From NCBI RefSeq assembly GCF_022549785.1, contig NZ_JAKZGO010000001.1, positions 1 through 64,000 of the forward strand: a stretch of 64,000 bases of DNA. The letters run 5' to 3'. The stretch is from Belliella alkalica. Its GTDB lineage: Bacteria; Bacteroidota; Bacteroidia; Cytophagales; Cyclobacteriaceae. The position numbers and the translations under genes are program-made. Shown here one piece after another: positions 17,520-28,103 of the stretch. Numbering within the stretch: position 1 is the first letter of the stretch; each line of letters opens with the position of its first letter. Below the pieces are notes generated by a model. It saw only the letters and a list, made by a program, of their open reading frames with translations, did not search any database and was not told the DNA's origin.

Positions 17520-18731
17520 ATGGATCACTTTTACTTTTATTTCACAAAACACAGACTGATAAAATGGTTTTTTATTTTGTTTCTTGTATCAAGCTTTTTG
17601 AATTCAGAAAGATGTTACGGTCAACTTGATAAACTCAAATCAAAAGGGGCCAACTACGCCCCTGATCTTTTAAACAAAGCTCCAAACAAAACTTCTATTG
17701 CTGACAGGATAACTGATTTTGATAAGGTAAAATCTGAATATGAGCATATCAACAATAGACTAAACAATTTCTTGGAAATTGCTTCTGACAGTTCATTCCA
17801 GCAATATAACAAAGACAGTATTAGGGTTCTTCTCAAAAACCAACTCGATACCCAGCAAAAGTTTCTTGATGGGTTGTCGGGAAATATCGATAATTCCGGA
17901 GATGGAAACTTTGTCCATCCACAGATTTTTGAACAGGCAAAAATGGGCCTTGAGAGTGATTTCACAAAAGAAGATCTTAATGGTTTTTTAAACGGTACCC
18001 AAGCAAGTTTCAATTCTGCTTTTAAGGAAAAAATGTCAACTCTATCAGAAGAGCTTCAAATAGGAAATTTGTCGAGCAATAAATTGATTCATGAAAATGG
18101 AGAAAGCCATACATCCTTTTTTGAAAATTTTGAAGGATCAGCAGCTTATTTTGAAGAAACCACAAAGGAATCAAAAGAAGCTGTTTTGAGTAGGATAAAC
18201 AGGAAAGTCGGCTTTGAGAACATCGAGTTTAAAGAGGTGATTGTTCAAGCTAAACCTACTTTAAAATCAACTCCAGAAAAAGAAAGAATTAAGCTTGGAT
18301 TCATGTATAATTTAAATGATGGTATTTCAATATCATCACTTATTCAAGGTTCTATTTCATATCGAATACTCCCCAATTTTTACAGTCTCTTAGGAGTCAG
18401 TTATAGAGGAGGAAATCCTAAGAAACCACACGTCTTAAGAAAGGGTTACGGAGGCAACTTCGGATTGAGGAAATACATCTTTTCAAATTGGTATGTTCAA
18501 GGATTGTATGAAAGGAATTATCTAGAATTTATACCTGATTCGAAAAGAAATGATTTAGAGTATATCGGTTTTGTAAACGAATTCAATTTAAGCGCTGGTA
18601 AAGAAATAACATTGTTTTCGAAAGTTAATTCAACTGTCCAAATGGATTGGAATCCACTCTTTAGAAATAGAAAAAGTTTACAGGGATCGGCTTTTCTCAT
18701 AAAAATGGGCTTCACTTTTAACACCAACTAG
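17520..18731 (+). CDS. Secreted protein with outer-membrane beta-barrel-like C-terminus
   Basis: A 404-residue exported protein. A basic start and hydrophobic segment (WFFILFLVSSFL) form a signal peptide ending near CYGQ. Residues ~40-240 are helical and charged, coiled-coil-like. The last ~150 residues have alternating strands typical of small outer-membrane barrels (LGFMYNL, SYRILPNFYSLLGVSYRGG, NFGLRKYIF, WYVQGLYERNYLEF, FLIKMGFTF). The family is not recognised. It is the first gene of the RHS operon, so a role in surface display or export of the RHS proteins is plausible but unproven. ATG 17520 is chosen over an upstream start that would put 33 residues before the signal peptide. Confidence 0.55.
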   Translation: MDHFYFYFTKHRLIKWFFILFLVSSFLNSERCYGQLDKLKSKGANYAPDLLNKAPNKTSIADRITDFDKVKSEYEHINNRLNNFLEIASDSSFQQYNKDSIRVLLKNQLDTQQKFLDGLSGNIDNSGDGNFVHPQIFEQAKMGLESDFTKEDLNGFLNGTQASFNSAFKEKMSTLSEELQIGNLSSNKLIHENGESHTSFFENFEGSAAYFEETTKESKEAVLSRINRKVGFENIEFKEVIVQAKPTLKSTPEKERIKLGFMYNLNDGISISSLIQGSISYRILPNFYSLLGVSYRGGNPKKPHVLRKGYGGNFGLRKYIFSNWYVQGLYERNYLEFIPDSKRNDLEYIGFVNEFNLSAGKEITLFSKVNSTVQMDWNPLFRNRKSLQGSAFLIKMGFTFNTN

Positions 18732-18786
18732 TTGCAAATATCTGATTAGAATTTGGGAATTATTCAAGAAATTAATTTAAGAAGAA

Positions 18787-21700
18787 ATGAAAATAACATC
18801 GTTGATAATGAATCTCTTAGAAAAATGCAATAACATTAAATCTTTGAGTCAAGTTGGCCTCAATAATTTTTTTAAAGAAAAAGCATTTTTTGCTTTTACT
18901 ATGAAAATTCTTATGATTTCGCTTCCTTTTTTTGGAAATGCCCAAAATTCATCAATGCCTAAAACTAATGCAACCCCACCTCCGCCAGAAGCATCTGCAT
19001 TATTCAAAAGTGTAAATATACCTGTTAGTCTTACAACAGGTATTCCAAATTTACAAATCCCTATTCATAATATTGAGTTAAATGGGTTTAACCTTCCAAT
19101 ATCCATAAACTACAATTCATCAGGAATAAGGACAAGTGAAACTTCAAGCAATGTGGGTTTGGGCTGGAGCCTTTCTGCTGGTGGTATGATTTCCAGTACT
19201 GTTGTTGGTCTCCCCGATTTGGGAGGCAACGGTTATCTGTATACCGTAGACTCTATCCCCGATGATAGAGCAATGAATCCTACACTTACACTTGTATCGA
19301 TAGGTAATTCTGTTGCAAATAGTGATTATATCTTAGCACAGCAAATCACTGGCAATCAAATTTCAAATTATTCTTATGGTGTTCCTGAGTCTATACCTTC
19401 ATCAGTTCCTATAGATTCTCAGCCTGATATATTCTATTATTCTTTCGGAGGTAGGCAAGGGAAATTTTTTTTCGCTAAAAACGGACAGGTCAGGACTATT
19501 CCATATACACCAATATCAATAACCAAGGCTCAGAATTTTTTGATCAAGGATGAAATGGGAAATAAGTTTACTTTTGGTGCAGTGGAAACAAGTACCACTA
19601 CATCTTCTGAGTTTTCTGGTCATGTGGAGTTTGGAGGTGGGTCTTCAACATCCACAAATTTTTCTTATTACCTGACAAAAGTTGAAACACCCAGTGGTCA
19701 AACCATCGATCTTTCTTATGACAATGTCCAATACGGTCTTGATAATCCCAAAACCTATTCAAGATATAGAAACAAGCAACCAACTGCAAATGGAATGCCG
19801 ATCAACGTTGAAACAAGGGTGGAAAGCAACACCATAGTCAATGGGAAAATCTTGCGTTCTATTATATCTTCATTGGGAGATACCGTTTTGTTTAATTATG
19901 AATCATGCCCAAGGATTGATATGAAAAAGAGCGGGAGTCAAACTGGGGCTAAAGCTCTCAAAGAAATTCAGGTTAGAAATTCTGGGGTTGTGAATACATT
20001 TCAATTTCAACAAAGTTATTTTAATTTGGCCAATTATAATCCTTGCCAAACAGTTGAAAACGCTTCTCTTTACAGGTTAAAACTCAATTCAATAATCAAA
20101 AACGGTGAAGAACCACATGTCTTTGAATATTACGGCAATAATGCACTGCCAAATAGGTTGTCTGAAACACAATCAGACCATTGGGGATATTACACAAATA
20201 ATGGCGGGAAATATTTAAGAGAACCTCAATTTGGGTTTACTGATGGAGGAAGTAGAGAACCCAATTTAAGCTTAACCCGGTTTGGTACTATTCATAAGGT
20301 AAGACACCCCACACAAGGCTATACCGAATTTGAATATGAACTGAATGTCGCTAGAGATACACTAAACTTGGTGAATAATAGTATTCAAAATAAAGCGGTC
20401 TCAATTTACTATTCAGCAGATCAAAATAATCAATCAATTCCATTTACAATACCCTCAAATGTGAGTCCGGCTAGCATTCGGGTGGATTACAACACTACTC
20501 CTGCCCCTGCTTTAGCTAACTTAAGATTTGATGCATTCTTGACTGGAAACGGAGTTAATATGTACTTCCAATCAATCAATGGTTTTGAAAATCAATTTAT
20601 TTCATTAACACCAGGCAATTACACCTTGCATGTTGAGCAGGTGGGGCAATTTGAAGAAGGATACGTTAGGGTAATATGGGCTGAATCAACGACGAGCAGT
20701 TCTCAACAAATTGGGAATTATCCATTAGGTGGTTTGAGGGTTAAAACCATAAAGCACTTCGATGATGGCAATCCTATACCTGCCCTTAGACAAGATTATA
20801 AGTATACTCTTTATGGTAACAGTGCCATTTCAAGTGGAATGATTTCAAATAAACCTAAATACACAACTAGCTTTACAAAATATATGAGAAGATATCACAC
20901 TGAATTAGGAATGGAAGAAGTCCAAGGTGATTATTGGGTACAAAACTCTTACAGTATAGACCCGCTGACAGGACTGCAAGGCTATCATGTGATGTATAAA
21001 GAGGTTCAGGAATTTAGGGACGATAATGGTCAAATGGGAATGACTTTAAACAAATTTTCTTTTGTAAAAGACTTAATGAATTATGTTTCCTACCCATCCA
21101 CTTTACCTACAAGTTATGACTGGCAAAGAGGTTTACCAATAGAAACCAGTGAATTCAAGTTCAATGGGGGTTCAAACCAATACATTCAGGTAAGGAAAAT
21201 TGTAAATTCTTATACTTTCTTATATACCCCACCTTCTTCGGCGACCAACTCAGAGGTGTTTGCACATTATACCCCAGCTGAACAACCAAATGAAACACAT
21301 GCGATAGGTGTGAATATTCAATTGTTAGCTCCTGAATTTAGAGTATATCAGCACAATTTAAATAAGAGGGTACCCGCAAGATTTAATATAACTTCGTATA
21401 AACTTATTTCAGCATGGTATTACAAAAACAAAACAGTTGAACAGGTTTACAATGAAAATGGATCTGTTTCGATGATCAAGGAAATTGATTTTTATTATGA
21501 CAGCCCAATTAACGCACAACTTACTCGAACGGGTACAAAAAACAGTACAGAAGACAGTATATTCGAATACTATTCCTACCCAACAGACTATGCCAATATA
21601 ACTGGATTCATCAAAGCGATGAAAGACAACCATCAAATTGCGTTTCCTATTGAGCAAGTAAAGTACATCAAAAAAGGGGATAATTTTGATATACTTTCTG

Positions 21701-22530
21701 GTTCAATCACTCTTTATAAAAATAACGCAAAAGCACAACCCGATAAACGTTACACACTTAGCACTAGTTCTCCAATAGGTAATACTTCCTTTAAGTTCAG
21801 CAATCGTAGTATTGGGGTACTCCCAACAAATCCAACAATTGGGAATCTTTCCATGGATAGTAGATATGAAGAAGTTGATACTTTTTCTGCTTATGACAAT
21901 CTAGGCAATCTGACTGAACATAAGGTGACCAACGGGATTACTACAGCTCAAATTTGGGGGTATAACTTGAAGTACCCTATAGCAATTTCAACTAATGCAT
22001 CAATTGCCCAAATTTCATATACCTCATTTGAAACTACTGAAAAAGGGGGGTGGATATATTCTGGATCGCCAGTAACAAGTCCTATTTCCAAGACTGGTTC
22101 AAAGTATTACAATCTAAATACAGGATCAATAAGCAAGGCTACAACTGGCGCAAATCCATCTTTACCATTCAAGCTTACTTTTTGGGCAAGGAGGGCTTCA
22201 GGAACCGGTACTTGGAGCTTTATGGGACAGACGGAAAACCTCACCACAGCATGGAAGCTGATCCAGAGAACTGTTACATCTGCAGAATTGGAGATTTCGA
22301 TGAATGGATCCAATTCCAATATATTTATTGATGAGTTAAGGATGCATCCTACCAACGCAATGATGACAACCTATACTTACAAGCCTATGGTAGGAATTAC
22401 TACTGTTAATGACCAAAGAAACAAGATAACATATTATGAATATGACAATACAAACCGCCTTTTAAATATTAAAAATGAAAATAAGGAAGTAATTGAAACA
22501 TATGAATACAATTACAAAGGGTCAAATTAA
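18787..22530 (+). CDS. Large secreted YD-repeat/SpvB-like protein (RHS partner)
   Basis: A 1247-residue exported protein. The mature part begins with a segment common to Bacteroidota RHS-type proteins (PVSLTTGIPNLQIPI, then SNVGLGWSLSAGGMI), followed by long beta-rich regions. The C-terminus has YD-type repeats (YDNLGNLTEHKV near residue 1037; YYEYDNTNRLLNIKNE near 1220). Together with the RHS protein downstream it probably builds the beta-cocoon shell, analogous to TcB and TcC of toxin complexes (family knowledge). The signal segment lies internally: the frame opens at 18787, but an ATG at 18901 gives a conventional signal peptide (MKILMISLPFFGNAQ), so the true start may be there. Confidence 0.8.
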   Translation: MKITSLIMNLLEKCNNIKSLSQVGLNNFFKEKAFFAFTMKILMISLPFFGNAQNSSMPKTNATPPPPEASALFKSVNIPVSLTTGIPNLQIPIHNIELNGFNLPISINYNSSGIRTSETSSNVGLGWSLSAGGMISSTVVGLPDLGGNGYLYTVDSIPDDRAMNPTLTLVSIGNSVANSDYILAQQITGNQISNYSYGVPESIPSSVPIDSQPDIFYYSFGGRQGKFFFAKNGQVRTIPYTPISITKAQNFLIKDEMGNKFTFGAVETSTTTSSEFSGHVEFGGGSSTSTNFSYYLTKVETPSGQTIDLSYDNVQYGLDNPKTYSRYRNKQPTANGMPINVETRVESNTIVNGKILRSIISSLGDTVLFNYESCPRIDMKKSGSQTGAKALKEIQVRNSGVVNTFQFQQSYFNLANYNPCQTVENASLYRLKLNSIIKNGEEPHVFEYYGNNALPNRLSETQSDHWGYYTNNGGKYLREPQFGFTDGGSREPNLSLTRFGTIHKVRHPTQGYTEFEYELNVARDTLNLVNNSIQNKAVSIYYSADQNNQSIPFTIPSNVSPASIRVDYNTTPAPALANLRFDAFLTGNGVNMYFQSINGFENQFISLTPGNYTLHVEQVGQFEEGYVRVIWAESTTSSSQQIGNYPLGGLRVKTIKHFDDGNPIPALRQDYKYTLYGNSAISSGMISNKPKYTTSFTKYMRRYHTELGMEEVQGDYWVQNSYSIDPLTGLQGYHVMYKEVQEFRDDNGQMGMTLNKFSFVKDLMNYVSYPSTLPTSYDWQRGLPIETSEFKFNGGSNQYIQVRKIVNSYTFLYTPPSSATNSEVFAHYTPAEQPNETHAIGVNIQLLAPEFRVYQHNLNKRVPARFNITSYKLISAWYYKNKTVEQVYNENGSVSMIKEIDFYYDSPINAQLTRTGTKNSTEDSIFEYYSYPTDYANITGFIKAMKDNHQIAFPIEQVKYIKKGDNFDILSGSITLYKNNAKAQPDKRYTLSTSSPIGNTSFKFSNRSIGVLPTNPTIGNLSMDSRYEEVDTFSAYDNLGNLTEHKVTNGITTAQIWGYNLKYPIAISTNASIAQISYTSFETTEKGGWIYSGSPVTSPISKTGSKYYNLNTGSISKATTGANPSLPFKLTFWARRASGTGTWSFMGQTENLTTAWKLIQRTVTSAELEISMNGSNSNIFIDELRMHPTNAMMTTYTYKPMVGITTVNDQRNKITYYEYDNTNRLLNIKNENKEVIETYEYNYKGSN

Positions 22531-22633
22531 TTGGACACATATGAACTTGAATATGACCAGAAAATCAGATACTGAAAGGGTTATCCGTAATGCAAAATTC
22601 CATAAAATCTTTGAAAGACAAAATATAAAATAC

Positions 22634-23092
22634 ATGAAAAAGTTTACATTAATAATAACCATGGCAATTTTAGAGCTTATTTTTCTATATGGAATTGGTT
22701 TTTCACAGACACAATCAGAAAGTATTTATCAAAAAGTAGAGGGCGTATGGAGAATGGATAAAACCAAGACAATCATGAACGTTAAGGCTAATGACAAAAT
22801 AAAAATTGATGAAATGTCCGAATCTGTAAAAGCAGATTTTGACAATTCTGTACAAAGTAGGGTGTATCGCTTTAACAGAGATAAATCATTTTTGGCAACT
22901 TGGGATTTCAAGGGTAAGGCACAAAGTGTTTCTGGTAAATGGGAAATTTTAGGGGATGGTTCTTTGAGAATCATTTTTCCAAATGAAGAGAAAAAATATT
23001 ATGTCATCATTGATGACGAAAGTTTGGAATTGACTCCACATATCCCTACCGAAGGATTGTTTCATAAATTATTTTTCACTAGATCCAATTAA
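22634..23092 (+). CDS. Small secreted lipocalin-like protein
   Basis: A 152-residue exported protein. The signal peptide runs to about IGFSQT. The rest is beta-rich with the pattern VEGVWRMDK...SGKWEILGDGSLRI seen in lipocalin-like Bacteroidota proteins. ATG 22634 is chosen because it begins the signal peptide; the open frame extends upstream into the end of the previous gene. It lies between the two large YD/RHS genes, 2 bp before the next ATG. The function is unknown; a chaperone or surface accessory role in the RHS operon is inference. Confidence 0.6.
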   Translation: MKKFTLIITMAILELIFLYGIGFSQTQSESIYQKVEGVWRMDKTKTIMNVKANDKIKIDEMSESVKADFDNSVQSRVYRFNRDKSFLATWDFKGKAQSVSGKWEILGDGSLRIIFPNEEKKYYVIIDDESLELTPHIPTEGLFHKLFFTRSN

Positions 23093-23094
23093 TT

Positions 23095-26000
23095 ATGAGA
23101 TTTTTAAAATTTGCTTTATTTCTGGCTCTTAGTTTTGAAATGGGACATACAAGTGCACAAAACATTACCCATATACAATTGTCTGGCCCAACATCTGTAA
23201 ATTTAGGCGCAAATGCAACATATGAAGTTACTTTTTGGGATAATTCCCAGCAGCAAGCCCCTCCTTCATTTGGAGATTATAATTGGAGTTACTCAGGAGG
23301 CACTGAAATTTACGAAACTATATCTCAGCTTCAATTAAATTTCAACAGCTCTGGAGCTTTTCAAGTTTCATACGAGCTAGCCACTTTCGATGATTATTTT
23401 TTTCAAAATATAAATGTACAAGTCGGCAGTCCATGTGTTGGAGTTGCCCCTTCGGCGAACAATACTTCAAGATCAGGTCCCGGTACTTTAACATTGGTAG
23501 CCAATACAGCTCCATCAGGTTTTGGTTATAGATGGTTTGATTCAAACCAGACAACCCAGTTGTCTACGAGCCAGAGTTATACCACAGTAAACCTAACTGC
23601 GTCCAAAACTTACTATTTGGCATATATACACAATGCATCAGGATGTATCACCGCCAAAGTCGCTGTACAGGCAATTATTCAAGATGAAAATTATGTAAAA
23701 ACCTATACTGCCAAAACTCCTATATTAAACCATTTAACCGTAAAATCAGGAACCTCAGCCCAATCTTACAAAAACTTTACATACTTTGATGGGTTAGGAA
23801 GGCCAAAACAGCAAGTTATAAGACAAGGTGCAACCAATGGTAGAGATATGATTAAACCTATTGTCTATGATGCCTATGGCCGCCAAGCAAAAGAGCATTT
23901 AGTATATGCAGAGTCTGATGGTTTTACTGATGGTAGATTTAGAGCAAATGCCATAACAAGACAAAGTTCATATTATCAAAACAAATTTTCGGATACCTGT
24001 GGTTATTCCGAGAAGCAATATGAGCCTTCGCCGCTCAACAGGGTAGACAAACAGGCTGCTCAGGGTGCATCTTGGAGTATGGGAACAGAAAGGGAAGTGA
24101 AGTTTAGCAGACGACCAAATACTACTGCCGATGCAGTCAGGATCCTGACTGTGAATTCAAATGGGTTGCCCGAAATCTCTTCTGTCTTTGCTGCAAATAT
24201 GCTGTGGGTAGAGATAGTTGATGACGAGGATAACAAACGTACGGTGACATACACTGACAAAATGGACAGGGTGATCCTCAAGAAAATCCAAAACACGGCC
24301 TCTCCAACAGGATCGGGTTATACAGGCTGGTTGTGTACCTATTATGTGTATGACGATTTTGGTGATCTGAGGGTTGTAATCCCTCCAAGGGCGGTAGAGA
24401 TATTGGTGGCAAGGAACTGGCTAACTGCAACCAGCACCAGCCTAATTTTGGCGAATGCTCAATATTATAGGTATACCTATGATTCAAGGAGAAGGCTGGT
24501 AGAAAAAAAGCTACCCGGTAAAGACGTTGAGTTTATGATCTATGACAGACAAGACAGACTCGTAGCCACACAGGATGGGCTGTTAAGAGCAAGCTCTAAA
24601 TGGCTTTTTAATAAATACGATGCTTTGGGAAGGGTAATCCTGACCGGAATCACCACCCAAACGGGAAGTAGGACCGCTGTACAAGCGTTGGTTACGGGAA
24701 ACAACAATTCAGTATTGTCCACCGCTGCTACCCCAACGACGACAGGAGGATGGCCAAGTTCATCATTAGAAACCTTGTCAGCTTATTATTATGATAGTTA
24801 TGCTGGCCTTTCTACTTTCGGCTATGAAAAACCAGAAAATCCTTATTTAAACTTTCATGATCATGACACAAACATCCACGGTCTTTTGGCAGGAAAGAAA
24901 GTAAGAAACGATGTGACAAATACCCTCTTGACTACAATGTTTTTTTATGATAGTAAAGGAAGGGAAATTCAATCAGTCTCACAAAACCATTTAGGTAACA
25001 GCATAAGATTATCGACGCAATACAACTTTGAAAACAAGCCTGTTCAGACGCTCTCGCAATATAATGGAAATGCAAACAAGGTTTTGAGAACCTATGTTTA
25101 TAACAACAATGGCTCTTTGGCACAGGTAAAGCATAAAATCAATACGGATGCAGAGCGGATAATTATCCAAAACACCTATAGCGAAGTGGGGGAACTGATT
25201 GGTAAATCCAATCCTGCAGCAAGTCTTGGCTATCAATACAATATTAGGGGATGGCTGACAGATATCAATAGTCCTGACAGCAGGGTGTTTCACCAAAAAT
25301 TATACTATCAAGAAGAGGGAGGAGAAGATAGGTGGAATGGAAATATTTCAGCTATAAATTGGAAAGGGGAAGACAACAAATGGAGGAGGTATAGCTATTC
25401 CTATGACAATGCACATAGGCTGAACTCCGCAAACTACACTGTACCCGGGACAACGGCTGAAGATAACAGATATACCGTCAATGCCATCACTTATGATGCC
25501 AATGGTAATATCATCACCTTGAACAGAAGAGGGCAGCGGTTTGTCAATGACTATGATCCAGTGGATAATTTGACATATACATATGAAAGCAACTCCGACT
25601 TTTCACGATATTCCAATAGGTTGCTGAAAGTTACAGATGGATTGACGGCGACCAACTATAACTCAAAGGATTTTAAGCCGGTTCCTGGAGGTGCTAATTA
25701 TGCCTATGACGTGAATGGCAATCAAAAGACAAATTCTGACAAGGGAATCTCCAATATCATCTACAACCACTTGAACCTTCCAAAAGAGATAGTGTTCACA
25801 AGCTCCAACACAAAAATATTGTATGATTATGATGCCGAAGGCACAAAAGTAAGACAACGCGTATATACAAATTCTAGTGACCCAAGCACAATAACTAATT
25901 ATATTGGGGAATTTGTATTCAATAACACGGCCATAGATTATATTCTTCATGAAGAAGGTAGAGTGGTTTATGAATCCAATTCACCTATATATGAATACAA

Positions 26001-27615
26001 TATAAAGGATCATTTGGGTAATGTTAGACAAGTGTTGAGAGTCCCTACAGGTCAAGTTTTCATGGCTACGATGGAAGATTTCAATGCGGAAGAGGAAGAA
26101 ACAAACTTCACGATGCTAAGCGAAAGCCGACAAAGTGGGCTGGAACACAATGTGACGGAAGGTGGAAATCGAGTTGCTTGGCTTAATTCTGCTAGAGGAA
26201 GGACTTTGGGCCCATCGACAACGGTTCCCTTGGCAGCAGGAGATAGCATAAACCTGAAAGTCTTTGCCAAATACGAGGAGCAGAATTCTTCCAAAATGAA
26301 CAAGGCTTCCTTTTTAGCTTCGGGAGGAAAAGATAGACTAATAAATGACTTGCTGGAATTCAGTAACGTCACTTCAAGGGCAGGCGGAGTAAATGCCATA
26401 ACAGTCATGAATATAGTCGATATCATAGCCAAAGACCTCCAAAAGAAAGATGCTCCTGATGCATATATGGGTTATGCTCTTTATGATGCAGATAGCACTC
26501 TTTACGAAGTAGGGAAGCATGTTTTGAGTAAAAATGCAGCCAATGATCATGAGGTTTTGGAAAATAATCTCTATATTCCGCAGGACGGATATATGGAGAC
26601 CTTCCTGGTCAACGAAACAGACGAAAACGTATGGTTCGATGATTTCAGTATTATGAGCAGTGGTTCGCCAATAGTTCAGGAAACCCATTATGATCCTTGG
26701 GGTTTAGAACTTACGGGGCTAGGTTTTCAAGCTAGTGGTATGAAGGTGAATAAGTACCTCTACAACGGGAAAGAGTATATAGAAGATAACGGGCTAAGGT
26801 ATTATGATTATGGGGCAAGGATGTATGATCCTAGTATAGGGAGATGGAGTGTTGTTGATCCAATGGCAGAGAAGATGCGTAGGCATTCGCCATACAATTA
26901 CGCTTTCAATAACCCGATACGATTCATCGACCCAGACGGCAGAATGGCGGTGGATGTGATACCACCGACCAACCTTTATAATACAAGTGGAAAAAAGATT
27001 GGAACTGATGGGGTTGACAATGGGGTTAAAATGGTTGTTAGTGATAATAAGGAAGCAAGGCAAATATCAAAAACAAAAGGGAATGTTGATTTAAGTACTG
27101 TTCAGTCAGGAGTAACCTTACCAAGTGATGCCACCTTACAGGAAAGTGTAAATGTTTTAGATAGGACTGTTGCGAATGGTGGATTAAGAGAGGAATCTTC
27201 AATAGTTATGAATGACGGTACTGTTGTTCAGGGACAAACAGGCTCTTTGCCTACTATTGTTAATGGAGTTCAGACAGCTGATGCAAGTTTGCCAAACTTA
27301 CCAGCAGGAACGACACCCGCAGACGCAGAAGCTATAATCCATTCCCACCCTACAACAGTACAGCAAGTAGATAATATGATATATCCACAATCGGCAAACA
27401 CTCCTTCAGGAATAGATAGAGGAACTTTCAGCCAATATAATACAAATATTATAGTTGGACCTTTGGGAACAGTTAATCCGAATAATGTTACTAAAAATCC
27501 TAATGGTACTTTAAACGTTCCAAACAGAACAAATGGAGCGGTTATTTATGATAGGAATACAACACCCCAAGTAGAGCTTACAAGAAAAGCTATTCAAAAC
27601 ATAATAAAAAATTAA
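23095..27615 (+). CDS. RHS repeat-associated core protein with JAB-like C-terminal toxin domain
   Basis: A 1506-residue exported protein. Order: signal peptide (to SAQ), a PKD/Ig-like region (~25-200), a DUF6443-like opening (YVKTYTAKTPI, ~205-260), many YD repeats, the RHS core (YYDYGARMYDPSIGRW near residue 1240, then P-I-R-F-I-D-P-D-G near 1280), and a variable tail (1283-1506). The tail has H1416-S-H1418-P and S1438-x-x-D1441, the metal-site layout of JAB/MPN peptidases (DUF4329-like), although the gap between HxH and SxxD is longer than in classical JAMM proteins. RHS shells hold and release a C-terminal effector after cleavage at the core. The toxin activity is inference. A small gene follows 5 bp later. 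Confidence 0.88.
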   Translation: MRFLKFALFLALSFEMGHTSAQNITHIQLSGPTSVNLGANATYEVTFWDNSQQQAPPSFGDYNWSYSGGTEIYETISQLQLNFNSSGAFQVSYELATFDDYFFQNINVQVGSPCVGVAPSANNTSRSGPGTLTLVANTAPSGFGYRWFDSNQTTQLSTSQSYTTVNLTASKTYYLAYIHNASGCITAKVAVQAIIQDENYVKTYTAKTPILNHLTVKSGTSAQSYKNFTYFDGLGRPKQQVIRQGATNGRDMIKPIVYDAYGRQAKEHLVYAESDGFTDGRFRANAITRQSSYYQNKFSDTCGYSEKQYEPSPLNRVDKQAAQGASWSMGTEREVKFSRRPNTTADAVRILTVNSNGLPEISSVFAANMLWVEIVDDEDNKRTVTYTDKMDRVILKKIQNTASPTGSGYTGWLCTYYVYDDFGDLRVVIPPRAVEILVARNWLTATSTSLILANAQYYRYTYDSRRRLVEKKLPGKDVEFMIYDRQDRLVATQDGLLRASSKWLFNKYDALGRVILTGITTQTGSRTAVQALVTGNNNSVLSTAATPTTTGGWPSSSLETLSAYYYDSYAGLSTFGYEKPENPYLNFHDHDTNIHGLLAGKKVRNDVTNTLLTTMFFYDSKGREIQSVSQNHLGNSIRLSTQYNFENKPVQTLSQYNGNANKVLRTYVYNNNGSLAQVKHKINTDAERIIIQNTYSEVGELIGKSNPAASLGYQYNIRGWLTDINSPDSRVFHQKLYYQEEGGEDRWNGNISAINWKGEDNKWRRYSYSYDNAHRLNSANYTVPGTTAEDNRYTVNAITYDANGNIITLNRRGQRFVNDYDPVDNLTYTYESNSDFSRYSNRLLKVTDGLTATNYNSKDFKPVPGGANYAYDVNGNQKTNSDKGISNIIYNHLNLPKEIVFTSSNTKILYDYDAEGTKVRQRVYTNSSDPSTITNYIGEFVFNNTAIDYILHEEGRVVYESNSPIYEYNIKDHLGNVRQVLRVPTGQVFMATMEDFNAEEEETNFTMLSESRQSGLEHNVTEGGNRVAWLNSARGRTLGPSTTVPLAAGDSINLKVFAKYEEQNSSKMNKASFLASGGKDRLINDLLEFSNVTSRAGGVNAITVMNIVDIIAKDLQKKDAPDAYMGYALYDADSTLYEVGKHVLSKNAANDHEVLENNLYIPQDGYMETFLVNETDENVWFDDFSIMSSGSPIVQETHYDPWGLELTGLGFQASGMKVNKYLYNGKEYIEDNGLRYYDYGARMYDPSIGRWSVVDPMAEKMRRHSPYNYAFNNPIRFIDPDGRMAVDVIPPTNLYNTSGKKIGTDGVDNGVKMVVSDNKEARQISKTKGNVDLSTVQSGVTLPSDATLQESVNVLDRTVANGGLREESSIVMNDGTVVQGQTGSLPTIVNGVQTADASLPNLPAGTTPADAEAIIHSHPTTVQQVDNMIYPQSANTPSGIDRGTFSQYNTNIIVGPLGTVNPNNVTKNPNGTLNVPNRTNGAVIYDRNTTPQVELTRKAIQNIIKN

Positions 27616-27620
27616 AGGTT

Positions 27621-28103
27621 ATGAAAAAGTGTGTGTTTTGGATTTTATGTCTATTTGTATATCAAGTTTCTATGGCTCAAGAAAATAGAAAAAGTTTTGA
27701 TTTTATAGTTTGTGTTGATGAAGAAATTGCAACCTCATTAACTAAACCTGTAATTATAGCTAAACAAGGTACGAATGTTTTGAAAAGAATAGATATAAGT
27801 TACCACGCAGGTAATTTATCATTGAGTTCCGAAGATTATAATATGCTTTTTTCAGAGCAAGAAATTACCTTGTTTCTTCAATTTGATTATTATCAATATT
27901 CATCTAAAGGGAAACAGGAAATTTATAATTATGAAATCGAAATAGGAAAGAATTGGTTTGAAAAGACGTTTGTTATTCTTAAAATTTACAATTTGGACAA
28001 AAAGAAGTATAAGAAAAGATTATACCCTTTATCAAAAGACAAAAATTACACTTTTGATTTAGAAACTTCCGAAGGACAAATGATAAGAATTAGAAAAAGG
28101 TAA
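27621..28103 (+). CDS. Candidate immunity protein of the RHS effector
   Basis: A 160-residue protein with a clear signal peptide (MKKCVFWILCLFVYQVSMAQ) and a beta-rich, lysine-rich mature part. I do not recognise the family. Its position 5 bp after the RHS gene is where cognate immunity genes normally lie, and export would let it act in the periplasm. That role rests only on position. A tandem repeat and terminator follow directly. Confidence 0.55.
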   Translation: MKKCVFWILCLFVYQVSMAQENRKSFDFIVCVDEEIATSLTKPVIIAKQGTNVLKRIDISYHAGNLSLSSEDYNMLFSEQEITLFLQFDYYQYSSKGKQEIYNYEIEIGKNWFEKTFVILKIYNLDKKKYKKRLYPLSKDKNYTFDLETSEGQMIRIRKR

